63,701 nt of DNA from Bacteroidales bacterium (GCA_017522065.1 JAFXAD010000009.1:1-63701); one strand, 5' to 3'. Positions 25,464 to 33,500 are shown, numbered from the stretch's first letter. A program made the numbers and translations. Notes: a model not told the origin generated them from the letters alone.

Positions 25464-25499
25464 AAAAGAGGCTTGCACCTGTTGGGGCAAGCCTCTTTT
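25464..25499. terminator. Bidirectional terminator between the ATPase gene and gcvT
   Basis: Thirteen-base arms AAAAGAGGCTTGC / GCAAGCCTCTTTT with a ten-base loop; A and T runs on both sides serve both convergent transcripts. Confidence 0.88.
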
Positions 25500-25517
25500 C
25501 AATAAATCTGTCGTGAA

Positions 25518-26624
25518 TTATCCCTCGTAGAAGGGCATCTTGACGGTGATGGCCTTGAGGAGTTTCTCGCGGATCTTGATGTAGATTTCGGTGCCGATCT
25601 TGGCGTATTCGGCCTTGATGAGGGCGGTGCCGATGTTCTTGCCGGTGCTGGGGCTGGGAGAGCCGCTGCGGACCTCGCCGATCTTGTTGCCTTCAGCGTC
25701 GCAGACATCGTAGCCGTTGCGGGCGATACCGCGGTCAATCATCTCGAAACCGGCGACTTTGCGTTTGAAACCGGCAGCCTTCTGAGCCAGGAGGAGTTCC
25801 TTGTTGATGAAGTTGTTGTTCTCGGCTTTCAGCTTGACGATGAATGCCAACGGAGCCTCGAGGGGGCTGACGGTGTCGTCCATCTCGTGGCCGTAGAGGG
25901 CGAAGCCCTTCTCGAGACGCAGGGTGTCGCGGCAGCCAAGACCTGCGGGCATAATGCCGTATTCCTTACCAGCCTCGAAGACAGCGTCCCAGACCTCGAT
26001 GGCTTTCTCCTTGGGGATGTAGATCTCGCATCCGCCGGCGCCGGTGTAGCCCGTGGTCGAGAGGATGATGTTGGGAATGCCTGCGAAAGTGAGGATCTTG
26101 AAGGTGTAGTACTCCATGTCGACTATGTTCTCAGAGGTCAGCTTCTGCATGGCCTTGAGTGCGTTGGGACCTTGGACAGCAAGCTGAGCCCACTGCTCGC
26201 TCTCGTTGACGAAGTCGCGACCGAGCTCCATGCCCATCTTGTCGGCAATCTGGCTCATCCAATTCCAGTCTTTGTCGATGTTGGCAGCGTTGGGGACCAT
26301 GAAATACTCATCGTCGTGAACGCGATAGACGAGCATGTCGTCTACGACGCCACCCTGACCGTTGGGCAGGCAGGTGTACTGCACCTTGCCGTCGAAGAGG
26401 TCCTCGACGTTGTTGGTGGTGACATACTGCATGAAGTGCTTGGCGATGGGGCCTTTGGCGCGGAACTCGCCCATGTGGCTGACGTCGAAAACGCCAACGT
26501 TGTTGCGGACGTTGTTGTGCTCTTCGACAAGACCTGTGTATTGGATGGGCATGTTGTAGCCTGCGAATTCGGCCATCTTAGCGCCGAGTTTGATGTGTAA
26601 ATCTGTGTAAGGGGTTGTTTTCAT
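25518..26624 (-). CDS. gcvT: Aminomethyltransferase (glycine cleavage system T protein)
   Basis: 368 residues, standard for GcvT. It begins MKTTPYTDLHIKLGAKMAEF with the folate-binding fold that follows, including VFDVSHMGEFRAKGP and TGYTGAGGCEIYIP, and ends with the C-terminal barrel. It transfers the aminomethyl group from the lipoyl H-protein to tetrahydrofolate, releasing ammonia. The other gcv genes are not in the window, as is usual in Bacteroidales where they are scattered. No defect is visible. Confidence 0.96.
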   Translation of the reverse strand: MKTTPYTDLHIKLGAKMAEFAGYNMPIQYTGLVEEHNNVRNNVGVFDVSHMGEFRAKGPIAKHFMQYVTTNNVEDLFDGKVQYTCLPNGQGGVVDDMLVYRVHDDEYFMVPNAANIDKDWNWMSQIADKMGMELGRDFVNESEQWAQLAVQGPNALKAMQKLTSENIVDMEYYTFKILTFAGIPNIILSTTGYTGAGGCEIYIPKEKAIEVWDAVFEAGKEYGIMPAGLGCRDTLRLEKGFALYGHEMDDTVSPLEAPLAFIVKLKAENNNFINKELLLAQKAAGFKRKVAGFEMIDRGIARNGYDVCDAEGNKIGEVRSGSPSPSTGKNIGTALIKAEYAKIGTEIYIKIREKLLKAITVKMPFYEG

Positions 26625-26787
26625 TTATATAAATTTAAAGTTTGTTGTCGATTGATTTACATGGTATTTGCTGTTACATGTCCTAATCTAACGATTAGTT
26701 TCTTTTTTTATTGTATGCAAAAGAAAAAAAAGGCAATAAAACGAACGGATTCGCGTTTGCATCTGTAAATAAAACATAACCGACAGC

Positions 26788-27303
26788 ATGATTAGATATA
26801 TTTCCGACAGGGATCACTACAGCGAAGTTCTTGCCCGTTGCGAGGGGGTTAAACATGACCTATGGATTGCAACGGCCGACATCAAGGACCTGTATGTCGA
26901 AGACGGGAATAGGGTAGTGCCGTTTCTGTCGGTCCTCGACAAGCTGACAAAACGCGGCGTCGACGTCCGGCTGTTGCACGCCAAGGAACCTGGAGGAAAC
27001 TTCCGCGACGATTTCGACCGCTTCCCGGGCCTCTGGTCCAAGCTGGAGCGCAAACTTTGCCCGCGAGTACACTTCAAGATTATGGTCTTCGACTGCTCGA
27101 TGGTGTATATCGGCTCGGCCAACCTAACGGGTGCGGGTATCGGTATGAAGGGCGACGGAACACGAAATTTCGAGGCTGGCATACTTACCGACGAGACCGC
27201 CCTTGTCGATGCCGCTGCCGACCACCTCGACAGCGTATGGCAGGGTGTGCACTGCAAGAAATGCCGTCGCAAAGACTTCTGCGGCGACCGGATTGAGAAT
27301 TGA
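26788..27303 (+). CDS. PLD-like domain protein with one HKD-type motif
   Basis: 171 residues. One catalytic half is present: H95-F-K97 followed by GSANLTGAG at 109-117, so a dimer would be needed to form the active site, as in Nuc-type PLD nucleases. The C-terminus carries CKKCRRKDFC, a likely metal-binding or structural cysteine cluster. Enzymes of this type hydrolyse phosphodiesters of nucleic acids or lipids. The gene is preceded by about 160 bases of AT-rich sequence and followed directly by the composite leader repeat of the next gene. Confidence 0.82.
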   Translation: MIRYISDRDHYSEVLARCEGVKHDLWIATADIKDLYVEDGNRVVPFLSVLDKLTKRGVDVRLLHAKEPGGNFRDDFDRFPGLWSKLERKLCPRVHFKIMVFDCSMVYIGSANLTGAGIGMKGDGTRNFEAGILTDETALVDAAADHLDSVWQGVHCKKCRRKDFCGDRIEN

Positions 27304-27435
27304 AATTCGTACGAAAACGACTTCGTACGAAAACGAAGACGAAAACGAAAACAACTCTTCACCTTTTAACCTTTAACCTTTAACCTTTAACCCTATAACC
27401 CTTTAACCTTTAACCTTTAACCTTTCAAACCCTTT
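27304..27435 (+). repeat. Composite leader repeat ending at the acetyltransferase start codon
   Basis: In plus direction: GTACGAAAACG tract with two sites (27306-27355), then nine or so units of CCTTTAACC/CCCTATAACC (27358-27435) that run directly into ATG 27436. The palindromic block is missing here. Module order and orientation agree with the other copies. Confidence 0.8.
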
Positions 27436-27999
27436 ATGACCGAATACGAAAAAATGATAAACAACCTTCCGTACGACTATACGGACGAGGATATTCAGCG
27501 GCGCATTCTCCACACCTACCATGCCATGCGCGCTTTCAACCAATGCGGAGCCTGGGATATGGACGAGGCACGTCGCTGTATGCTCGACTTGTTGCCCAAT
27601 GCCCACCCGTCGGCACTTGTCATACCGCCGTTCCACTGCGACCACGGCGAGCGTATAACCCTTGGCGAACATGTGGTAATCAATTTCAACGGCGTATTCC
27701 TCGACGGCGGCGGAATCACCATCGGCAACCATACGCTGATAGGCCCCAACTGCCAGTTGCTGACTCCCGACCATCCGCACGACTACATCGAGCGTCGCAA
27801 GACCATTGAGACGGGCCTGCCTATCCGTATCGGCGACGACTGCTGGCTGGGGGGCGGAGTGACGGTCTGTCCCGGAGTGACGATAGGCAACCGCGTGATT
27901 GTCGGTGCCGGCAGTGTGGTGACGCACGACATACCCGACGATGTGGTCGTGGCTGGCAATCCCGCAAGGATAATCCGCAAAACAGAAAATGCCAAATGA
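27436..27999 (+). CDS. Maltose O-acetyltransferase-like hexapeptide transferase
   Basis: 187 residues. It has the Maa N-terminal cap (EYEKMINNLPYDYTDEDIQ) and a left-handed beta-helix with hexapeptide repeats: GNHTLIGPNCQLLTPDHPHD (catalytic His in the HPHD loop), then IRIGDDCWLGGGVTVCPGVT and GNRVIVGAGSVVTHDIPDD. It acetylates a sugar hydroxyl from acetyl-CoA; galactoside, maltose and other sugar acetyltransferases share this pattern. Its stop overlaps the next small gene by ATGA. Confidence 0.92.
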   Translation: MTEYEKMINNLPYDYTDEDIQRRILHTYHAMRAFNQCGAWDMDEARRCMLDLLPNAHPSALVIPPFHCDHGERITLGEHVVINFNGVFLDGGGITIGNHTLIGPNCQLLTPDHPHDYIERRKTIETGLPIRIGDDCWLGGGVTVCPGVTIGNRVIVGAGSVVTHDIPDDVVVAGNPARIIRKTENAK

Positions 28000-28256
28000 T
28001 CACCATCGATACCACTGAAATGTGTTCGCACCTGCAGCAGAAACTATTTGCCGATGACGGTGTCTATCATCATATATGGCTGGCGATGCAGGACGACGCC
28101 GAAGTCACCGCCTTCGTGCGTTCGCGCCAGCTGCATATCTATCGCAATGGAAGGAAGGTGCTGGTTCTGCCTGGCAAGTCGGCTCCGAAGATAATCAGAG
28201 AAGACCCTTTGTGCGATATGCTTGCATCGGAGGCTCGGTCTGTGGCAGAGTCATGA
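27996..28256 (+). CDS. Small protein of unknown function
   Basis: 86 residues, started at the ATGA overlap with the acetyltransferase gene, which supports translation. No known domain; the sequence has alternating basic strands (RSRQLHIYRNGRKVLVLPGK) that suggest a small beta-sheet. No membrane segment or signal peptide. Function unknown. Confidence 0.65.
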   Translation: MITIDTTEMCSHLQQKLFADDGVYHHIWLAMQDDAEVTAFVRSRQLHIYRNGRKVLVLPGKSAPKIIREDPLCDMLASEARSVAES

Positions 28257-28279
28257 TAATATTTGAACCTTAAATACTT

Positions 28280-28882
28280 ATGGCAAAGAATTTTGAAGAT
28301 ACGATACACGATAACCTGCATCAGTACCTTGTCGGCATGAAGATGGTCGACGAGCGTCTGCAGGAGTGTCCCGACGTCGAGGAACGCTGGCCGTCGATAG
28401 GCAATTCCTATATCCCCGACGGCGCGCGCGAGTTCCGCAACTATCCCGTTGCCAGCCTCGGCTGGATGATGTATATCGGCATGGCGGTCGCCAAACTATG
28501 GGATGAAGAATGCCAGTGGCATTCGATAGCGTCACGAAGTGTGGCGAGCAGAGTGAAGCCAAGCGGAGAACAAAACGAATGGGAAATCTACTCGCAGTTA
28601 GACGACATGTACATCTATATGCGCGACAAGCGCGGCTACGACGAGATGGACGAGTTTATTCGCGAGGACGTGCTGATGCTTCGTGGCAAGGAATCGGACG
28701 CCCTCGAGGAGGTCGTCAGCGAATGCGCCACACGTGTCAACTACGAGCTGATGCGCGAGCGTTTGGAGCCAGGCACGAAAGAAGCCTTCGACGGCTATGT
28801 GGCTTGTCTGCACCAGCTCTACCTTTTCGGCATGGCTATGCAGCTCCACCGCATGGGCTACCACATGAAGCGGGTAATTTAG
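28280..28882 (+). CDS. Conserved-looking cytoplasmic protein with an apparent in-frame insert
   Basis: 200 residues, mainly helical, no signal peptide. I do not recognise a family. Residues from about 78 to 100 (CQWHSIASRSVASRVKPSGE) differ from their surroundings: they are Ser/Arg-rich, lie between LWDEE and WEIYSQLDDM, and the DNA has a 7-bp inverted repeat GAATGCC-AGT-GGCATTC at the left edge and the pentamer GAATG again at the right edge. The segment looks like a small repeat inserted in frame. The rest has a clear helical pattern and the ORF ends normally near the 3' end of the converging pseudogene. Confidence 0.7.
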   Translation: MAKNFEDTIHDNLHQYLVGMKMVDERLQECPDVEERWPSIGNSYIPDGAREFRNYPVASLGWMMYIGMAVAKLWDEECQWHSIASRSVASRVKPSGEQNEWEIYSQLDDMYIYMRDKRGYDEMDEFIREDVLMLRGKESDALEEVVSECATRVNYELMRERLEPGTKEAFDGYVACLHQLYLFGMAMQLHRMGYHMKRVI

Positions 28883-28884
28883 CT

Positions 28885-29190
28885 TTAACTCCATAAACCC
28901 CACTTCCACAGGCTTGCTAAGCAGCCAGGTGGCGACACTGTCAATCTGCTCAAGGACTGTCGCGTGTTCGTTTAGGTTGCTGGCAAAAATCTCAATATTG
29001 CTCATCACCATCATGGCCGACAATCTGCGGTCCTTGACGCGTTGAATGTTGTCTGTGATTTTTCGGCAGCAATAGTGAGCAGCAGCGATATGGTTGTACC
29101 TATTACAATCATGCCTATCTGTTTCCAAAAACTATTGCCTTTGGCGTCCACGTTGACCTTGGGTGGTTTCATGATTTTAATTTGTGACAT
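28885..29190 (-). pseudogene. Frameshifted and 3'-truncated membrane protein gene
   Basis: From ATG 29190 (or 29172) the minus strand reads MKPPKVNVDAKGNSFWKQIG and a hydrophobic helix MIVIGTTISLLLTIAAEK, then the frame fails. A T5 run at 29059-29063 (A5 on the coding strand) marks the break: with one more A the reading continues as ITDNIQRVKDRRLSAMMVMS, NIEIFASNL, then ATWLLSKPVEVGFMELK. Past about 28885 the frame leaves the protein and runs antisense to the 28280 gene, so the 3' end is also lost. The intact protein would be a single-pass membrane protein of about 200 residues. Confidence 0.72.
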
Positions 29191-29280
29191 ATATATAGAT
29201 GTTGTTTTTCAGGTTGCAAAAAAAGCATTTTTTTAAACATGGACACTTTCAGCCCCAAAACGCAATAAAATCTATAGGAA

Positions 29281-29497
29281 ACCTCTATAATTCGTTTAAT
29301 TATCTTCGTTGACATTTCTTTGGCTCGGAAAAGCAAACAAGTTTTCTTTTCTCTCGCTTTGCGAAACGTTCGCGTTTTGTTAGCAAAACAAATTTCTAAA
29401 TATCAATTCGTTTAGTTCGTACAATTGCTCATTGCATTTTCTTTATTCATTATGTATTCGCTGGCATACCACGCCGTTTTAAATAATTATTAGAGGT
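29281..29497 (+). repeat. MITE-like interspersed repeat, copy 4 (most complete)
   Basis: 217 bp bounded by ACCTCTATAATT and AATTATTAGAGGT, a 12-13 bp imperfect terminal inverted repeat. It contains the full shared core (TTTTCTCTCGCTTTGCG, TTTTGTTAGCAAAACAAATT, TTCGTACAATTGCTCATTGC, CATACCACGCCG). No open frame. Flanking target duplication is not obvious. Confidence 0.75.
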
Positions 29498-29501
29498 GCT
29501 C

Positions 29502-29918
29502 TTAATACTTCTCACATAGTTTTGAATCGAACGAATCATGCAACTCGCTGCCGATGTGCTTGATGTCTTTCAGTTTCATATCCTTCGTTATGCGACAATT
29601 GCCATATCTGGGATAGATGTCGACGAAGCAGCCATCGACGAAGCAGTCGGTGAGGGCCTTCTCGGCTTCGCCCACCGTCATGCTGCTGTCGAGCGTCAGC
29701 TCGGCAGCGTGGTCGGGGTTAATGAATCCCTTCAGCGGCACCTCGTCGAGCTGGCGCCGCTTGTTGTGGATGATACGCACTTCGGCTTTCCCATCGAAAA
29801 GATAATCAAAGAAATGGCTGAACTCACCGACGGTCATTTCCTTGAAGGCCTCCTCTTCGATGGCTGTCGCCCCCTGGGGGATGATACCTTTCCCATCTAT
29901 TACTTCATATTTTGCCAT
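29502..29918 (-). CDS. Cytoplasmic protein of unknown function
   Basis: 138 residues from ATG 29918; a -7 element at 29953-29961 excludes an upstream start. The first 28 residues (VIDGKGIIPQGATAIEEEAF) resemble the opening turn of BspA-type leucine-rich repeats, but no further repeat follows. The rest is mixed alpha/beta with acidic segments, no signal peptide or membrane helix. Function unknown. Confidence 0.7.
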   Translation of the reverse strand: MAKYEVIDGKGIIPQGATAIEEEAFKEMTVGEFSHFFDYLFDGKAEVRIIHNKRRQLDEVPLKGFINPDHAAELTLDSSMTVGEAEKALTDCFVDGCFVDIYPRYGNCRITKDMKLKDIKHIGSELHDSFDSKLCEKY

Positions 29919-29952
29919 AGTTTTTTGTTTTGTTTGGCAGCCCTTTCGAACT

Positions 29953-29961
29953 GCAAAGATA
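29953..29961 (-). promoter_or_regulatory. -7 element for the 29502-29918 gene
   Basis: Minus-strand TATCTTTGC (plus GCAAAGATA), 35 bases before ATG 29918. Confidence 0.62.
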
Positions 29962-30035
29962 TGAAAAAATTCCGAATTACACACACAAACACTTTAAAGC
30001 ATTTTGTTGAATGCGCATTACCACTTGAATGTTTT

Positions 30036-31634
30036 TTATTTTCCAAAACCTATTCTCCGCTCGCTGCGGTGACTGTCAATGCGCTCGTTGGCACACAACT
30101 CCTCCAAAGCCCGCCCTGCGTCGGCGCTCTCGCCATGCAGTATGCAGCTGACAGTATACTTGCGGGCGATGTTCTCTATCTGGCCACCGCTGAAATCATA
30201 CTCTTCGGCAAGGGTGGCGACGATACTATCAGACATCTCGGGAATCATCGTCTGCCATATCTTGCTGCGCACCTCGGCGTCGGGCTTCTCGAAACGTATC
30301 TTGTAGAGGAAGCGACGCTCGAAGGCGCTGTCGAGGTTCTCCGTGAGGTTGGTAGTGGCGATAAGGATGCCGTCCAAGGTCTCCATCTCCTGCAGGATGA
30401 TGTTCTGGATGGTGTTCTCCATCTTGTCAACGGCGTTTTGTGCCCCTTGCTTGCGGATGCCGATGATGGCGTCGGCTTCATTGAAGAGGAGGATGGGGGC
30501 GACGTCGAACTTCTTCACCAGCGCACGGTAGCGGTCGAAGAGGGCTTTGATGTTCTTCTCGCTCTCGCCGACCCACTTGCTCTTGATCTGCGGCACATCG
30601 ACCACCATCACCTGTCGCCCCGTGCGGCGCGCCAGCTGGTACACCGTCTCTGTCTTCCCCGTTCCCGGTCCTCCGTGAAAGAGGCAGGAGAACCCATGAC
30701 GGAAGCCCCGCTGTTCCATGCGCTTGTGAATCTCCTTGTACTGCTCCACTCCCAGCAGCGAAGTCAGCTCCTCGACCTGACGGCCAACGTTTTCGCTGAA
30801 GAAAAGCTCTTTGGCAGCGAGCCCCTCGGGCAGCAGCACATCGGCGAGTTTCTCGTCGGTACTGCCGATATTGAACTCGCCCAGCAGCTCGCGCTTGGCC
30901 TCTTCGGTAAGCTTGTAGCGCGTGTTGTCGGCAATACCTTCAACACAAAGGTGCTCTATCAGCTTGTTCTGCATCAACCGGTGGTCACCTCGGCGCAGGT
31001 TGCCTTTGGCGCGGTTGAGGTCTGCTTTGTCGAAGAAGAGGTCCTCCAGTTGGCCGAAGCGGATGTCGTCATCGTTGTCGTTCACCAACTTGTGGCAGAA
31101 GAAGAGCAGTAGCAGCAAATCCTCGTCACAGAGGTTGAGCGCATCGATTTTCTGTGCGAGGACCACCTGCGGGTTCTCCTCAATCATAGCCGTCATCTCG
31201 TCCAGCAGCTCGCGGGCCGAGACGGCATCGTCGTCGAGGTCTTCGAACCACATATTCATATACTCCAGCATGCTGCCCGCGTCGAGGCCCGTGCGTTTGG
31301 GCAGTTGGTACACCTCGTTGTGCTTGAGCGACTTGACAACTATGGGGGGCACATCGAAAGAGTCTTCGTCGTTGGCGTCGCGATAGCGCAGCAGGCGGCG
31401 GTGGACGAGGGCGTCGATGTCGCTGCCGTAGCTGAGGATGCGGATGGTGTTGAGGTCAAGGAACGAGGCCAGGTCGTCGAAGTCAATGCGGCGAGGGGCT
31501 CTCTCCATACAGGCGCAGAAGAGGGCCGCCTGACGGGGTGTGATGCCGTAGCTGTCGGCGAGGAACTTCAGCTCTGCCTTGCAGCTGATGAAGAACTGGT
31601 CGCACAGTTGCGAGTCTTTGGCGCCTTCGACCAC
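30036..31634 (-). CDS. AAA+ ATPase (orphan, Bacteroidota type), 5' end out of frame
   Basis: 532 residues from the first in-frame start, GTG 31634. Walker A is GGPGTGKTETV (about 315), Walker B LLFNEADAI with Asn for the usual first Asp, followed by TTNLTENLDSAFERRFLYKI (sensor and Arg finger), so this is a classic AAA+ protein of the FtsH/ClpX-like oligomeric type with a long helical N-terminal domain. The reading frame remains open upstream to about 31752 (FTLLSAIERVVEGAKDSQ looks like protein) but has no start codon. An ATG at 31725 with a good start (MGKTKVTNNSHQ) is out of frame by one base. Adding one 8-bp unit to the tandem repeat at 31665-31696 would join them. So the annotated GTG product may be the off state. 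Confidence 0.85.
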   Translation of the reverse strand: MVEGAKDSQLCDQFFISCKAELKFLADSYGITPRQAALFCACMERAPRRIDFDDLASFLDLNTIRILSYGSDIDALVHRRLLRYRDANDEDSFDVPPIVVKSLKHNEVYQLPKRTGLDAGSMLEYMNMWFEDLDDDAVSARELLDEMTAMIEENPQVVLAQKIDALNLCDEDLLLLLFFCHKLVNDNDDDIRFGQLEDLFFDKADLNRAKGNLRRGDHRLMQNKLIEHLCVEGIADNTRYKLTEEAKRELLGEFNIGSTDEKLADVLLPEGLAAKELFFSENVGRQVEELTSLLGVEQYKEIHKRMEQRGFRHGFSCLFHGGPGTGKTETVYQLARRTGRQVMVVDVPQIKSKWVGESEKNIKALFDRYRALVKKFDVAPILLFNEADAIIGIRKQGAQNAVDKMENTIQNIILQEMETLDGILIATTNLTENLDSAFERRFLYKIRFEKPDAEVRSKIWQTMIPEMSDSIVATLAEEYDFSGGQIENIARKYTVSCILHGESADAGRALEELCANERIDSHRSERRIGFGK

Positions 31635-31664
31635 GCGCTCGATGGCTGAGAGGAGAGTAAAGCG

Positions 31665-31696
31665 ATTGCGTGATTGCGTGATTGCTTGATTGGTGG
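31665..31696. repeat. 8-bp tandem repeat that sets the reading frame of the AAA+ gene
   Basis: Plus strand ATTGCGTG, ATTGCGTG, ATTGCTTG, ATTGGTGG: two perfect and two imperfect 8-bp units between ATG 31725 and GTG 31634 (91 bases apart, 91 = 1 modulo 3). One extra unit makes 99, divisible by three. Confidence 0.7.
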
Positions 31697-31841
31697 CTGT
31701 TGTTGGTGACTTTCGTTTTTCCCATAATGCTTGATTTTTGGCTTTTCTCTATATAAATAGTGACGAATGCCAAAAATTCAAAGTATTAACACTCTTTAAC
31801 ATTGTGCAGCACCCAGGAGACTTCCCTTTCGGAAAAATAAA

Positions 31842-31871
31842 GCCCGCCGAGCAGTCGATTGCTCAGCGGGC
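31842..31871 (-). terminator. Terminator-like hairpin after the DUF234 ATPase gene
   Basis: Stem GCCCGCCGAGCA/TGCTCAGCGGGC with a six-base loop; one mismatch. Very similar in sequence to the hairpin at 33501-33539, and both are followed by TGTGGATAA. Confidence 0.75.
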
Positions 31872-31904
31872 ATTCTGTGGATAATCGGAGATTCTGTTAT
31901 GATG

Positions 31905-33248
31905 TCAAAGTAGCCGAAGGACATCCTCAGGCAACAGGGCGTTGCCTTGGTCTTCATCTGGACGCACTTTAGTAAACAGTTTGACAATAACTTTCTTTCC
32001 CTCTACAAACGGCAGGAAAGGCACTATCTTACTAATGCCATTTGTCAGAAGTCGGCCGTTCTCACCTTTTGTCCACTTGCATTCTCCTATTAGGATTGTA
32101 GAGTGGTCAAGCGATTCGGCCACCATATCTAGCTCAACATCCTTGCTCTCGGCCCGGCCTTCCTCGTTCATCACGGTAATCTTTCCCCACCAGCGGCGGC
32201 ACATCCCGTAAGCAACTCCGTCTATCTCGTTCCCGCTGACGGCATCACGGCAGATATGCTCCCACCAGTAACCCACGTGGCCGGGGAAATCCCTTTCGAA
32301 AGCCGCAACTACAGGCGCATCACGCCTCAGCTCGATAAACGACTTGTTAGGCGCCACGAACTTATTATAGAAGTGAAGGAAAGGGTCGGCAATCCTGTAA
32401 AGGCTTTTCTTTGACGACTTCGCTGATTCGCCAAAGGGAACCTCTTTTTCAAGGTAGCCCAGGTCTATCAGTTTTGCCAAAGGCCTGGAAAGATTAGTTG
32501 CCGGCTCACCCAGCCGTGAGGCAATCTCAGAGAGACGGTTGACTCCGCATCCCACGACCGACATAATGGTCGATGTTTTGACTATATCCTTCATGTCGTC
32601 ACGGAAAAGGCGTTGGGGTTCTTCATAGAGGGCTCCCATGTCCGACAGGACATTCGCCCAGATGGCCTCACTAAGCGTGCTGGATGACTCTGCCAGCTTC
32701 CAATATCGCGGCACTCCTCCCCATACCGAATAGTGCTCAATGCACGTCTGTGCATCCAAACCCAAGGCCTCCTGCAGATAGTTGGCAGCGATTGCTTTCA
32801 TACCGAAGTCGGCATCCGTCCTCCCGTATAGCGGCGAGCTCTCATCGTGTGTGAGGTTATACATCATCTGCTGTGACGAGCCGCACAGAATCAAGTTATA
32901 CTTCAACTTGTCGGTATTTGAATCCAGCAAGCCTTGAATGACAGAAGGAAGCGAAGGGGTGCCCTCTGCGAGGTAGGGAAACTCGTCCAGGCAGAGGGTT
33001 ATCTTTTCTGTCACACGGTGGTTGATGGCAACGAACAATGCGCGCCAGTCTTTATATATGGCATCGTCAAAGCCGGGGAATACATGGGCTACCATACTGG
33101 ACAGTCCTGCCATCTGGTTTACCGGGTCAGTCCTATCGGCCTCATAATAGATGTCCTTCTCTGTAAGCACTTTTCCAATCAGCGTTGATTTGCCAATCCT
33201 GCGCCGTCCACGGATAATGACAAACGATGGAGAATCGGAGTTTAACAA
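31905..33248 (-). CDS. DUF234-type (archaeal-like) ATPase, start region disrupted
   Basis: 447 residues from TTG 33248. Walker A GRRRIGKST follows within 25 residues, Walker B LCLDEFPYL, then GSSQQMMYN and a winged-helix region (LSEIASRLGEPATNLSRPL) and the C-terminal DUF234 nuclease-like part (DVELDMVAESLDHSTILIGE). The true start is probably ATG 33293: it reads MKFVD, then TGA (33276-33278), then KKEIERIQHLLNS in the same frame. A CGA-to-TGA change would explain it, because relatives start with a basic residue there. The TTG may rescue a shortened but nearly complete protein. Confidence 0.82.
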   Translation of the reverse strand: MLNSDSPSFVIIRGRRRIGKSTLIGKVLTEKDIYYEADRTDPVNQMAGLSSMVAHVFPGFDDAIYKDWRALFVAINHRVTEKITLCLDEFPYLAEGTPSLPSVIQGLLDSNTDKLKYNLILCGSSQQMMYNLTHDESSPLYGRTDADFGMKAIAANYLQEALGLDAQTCIEHYSVWGGVPRYWKLAESSSTLSEAIWANVLSDMGALYEEPQRLFRDDMKDIVKTSTIMSVVGCGVNRLSEIASRLGEPATNLSRPLAKLIDLGYLEKEVPFGESAKSSKKSLYRIADPFLHFYNKFVAPNKSFIELRRDAPVVAAFERDFPGHVGYWWEHICRDAVSGNEIDGVAYGMCRRWWGKITVMNEEGRAESKDVELDMVAESLDHSTILIGECKWTKGENGRLLTNGISKIVPFLPFVEGKKVIVKLFTKVRPDEDQGNALLPEDVLRLL

Positions 33249-33275
33249 GTGCTGAATACGTTCAATTTCTTTCTT

Positions 33276-33293
33276 TCAGTCAACGAATTTCAT
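33276..33293 (-). other. Original start of the DUF234 gene with nonsense codon 6
   Basis: ATG AAA TTC GTT GAC TGA reads MKFVD-stop and continues without a shift into the ATPase. The promoter at 33440-33448 is placed for this ATG. Confidence 0.65.
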
Positions 33294-33439
33294 CTTCCCA
33301 TTGATTATGTTTCGTAAACATAATGTTTATGCAGCATAACGCCCTGGCGTATTGTACTGTCAACTTATTGTATTGTTAACCGTTGTAATACTGTAAATTA
33401 AATTCTGAAATATTCATTTCCCAAACCGCTATTTACGGT
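33294..33439 (-). other. Leader of the DUF234 gene with small palindromes
   Basis: About 145 untranslated bases with AAACAT-A-ATGTTT near 33312-33324 and several TATTGTAnTGT echoes at 33350-33390. No gene is visible. Confidence 0.4.
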
Positions 33440-33448
33440 GCAAAGATA
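33440..33448 (-). promoter_or_regulatory. -7 element for the DUF234 gene
   Basis: Minus-strand TATCTTTGC (plus GCAAAGATA). Confidence 0.6.
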
Positions 33449-33500
33449 CAACTTTTTCTCAGTTCTGCATTTTTTTTCTTCAAAAGAACACACCCTATAT

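Noticed and set aside
29538-31112. Long plus-strand open frame opposite the AAA+ gene
   Set aside because: Antisense shadow; the opposite strand carries complete Walker motifs.
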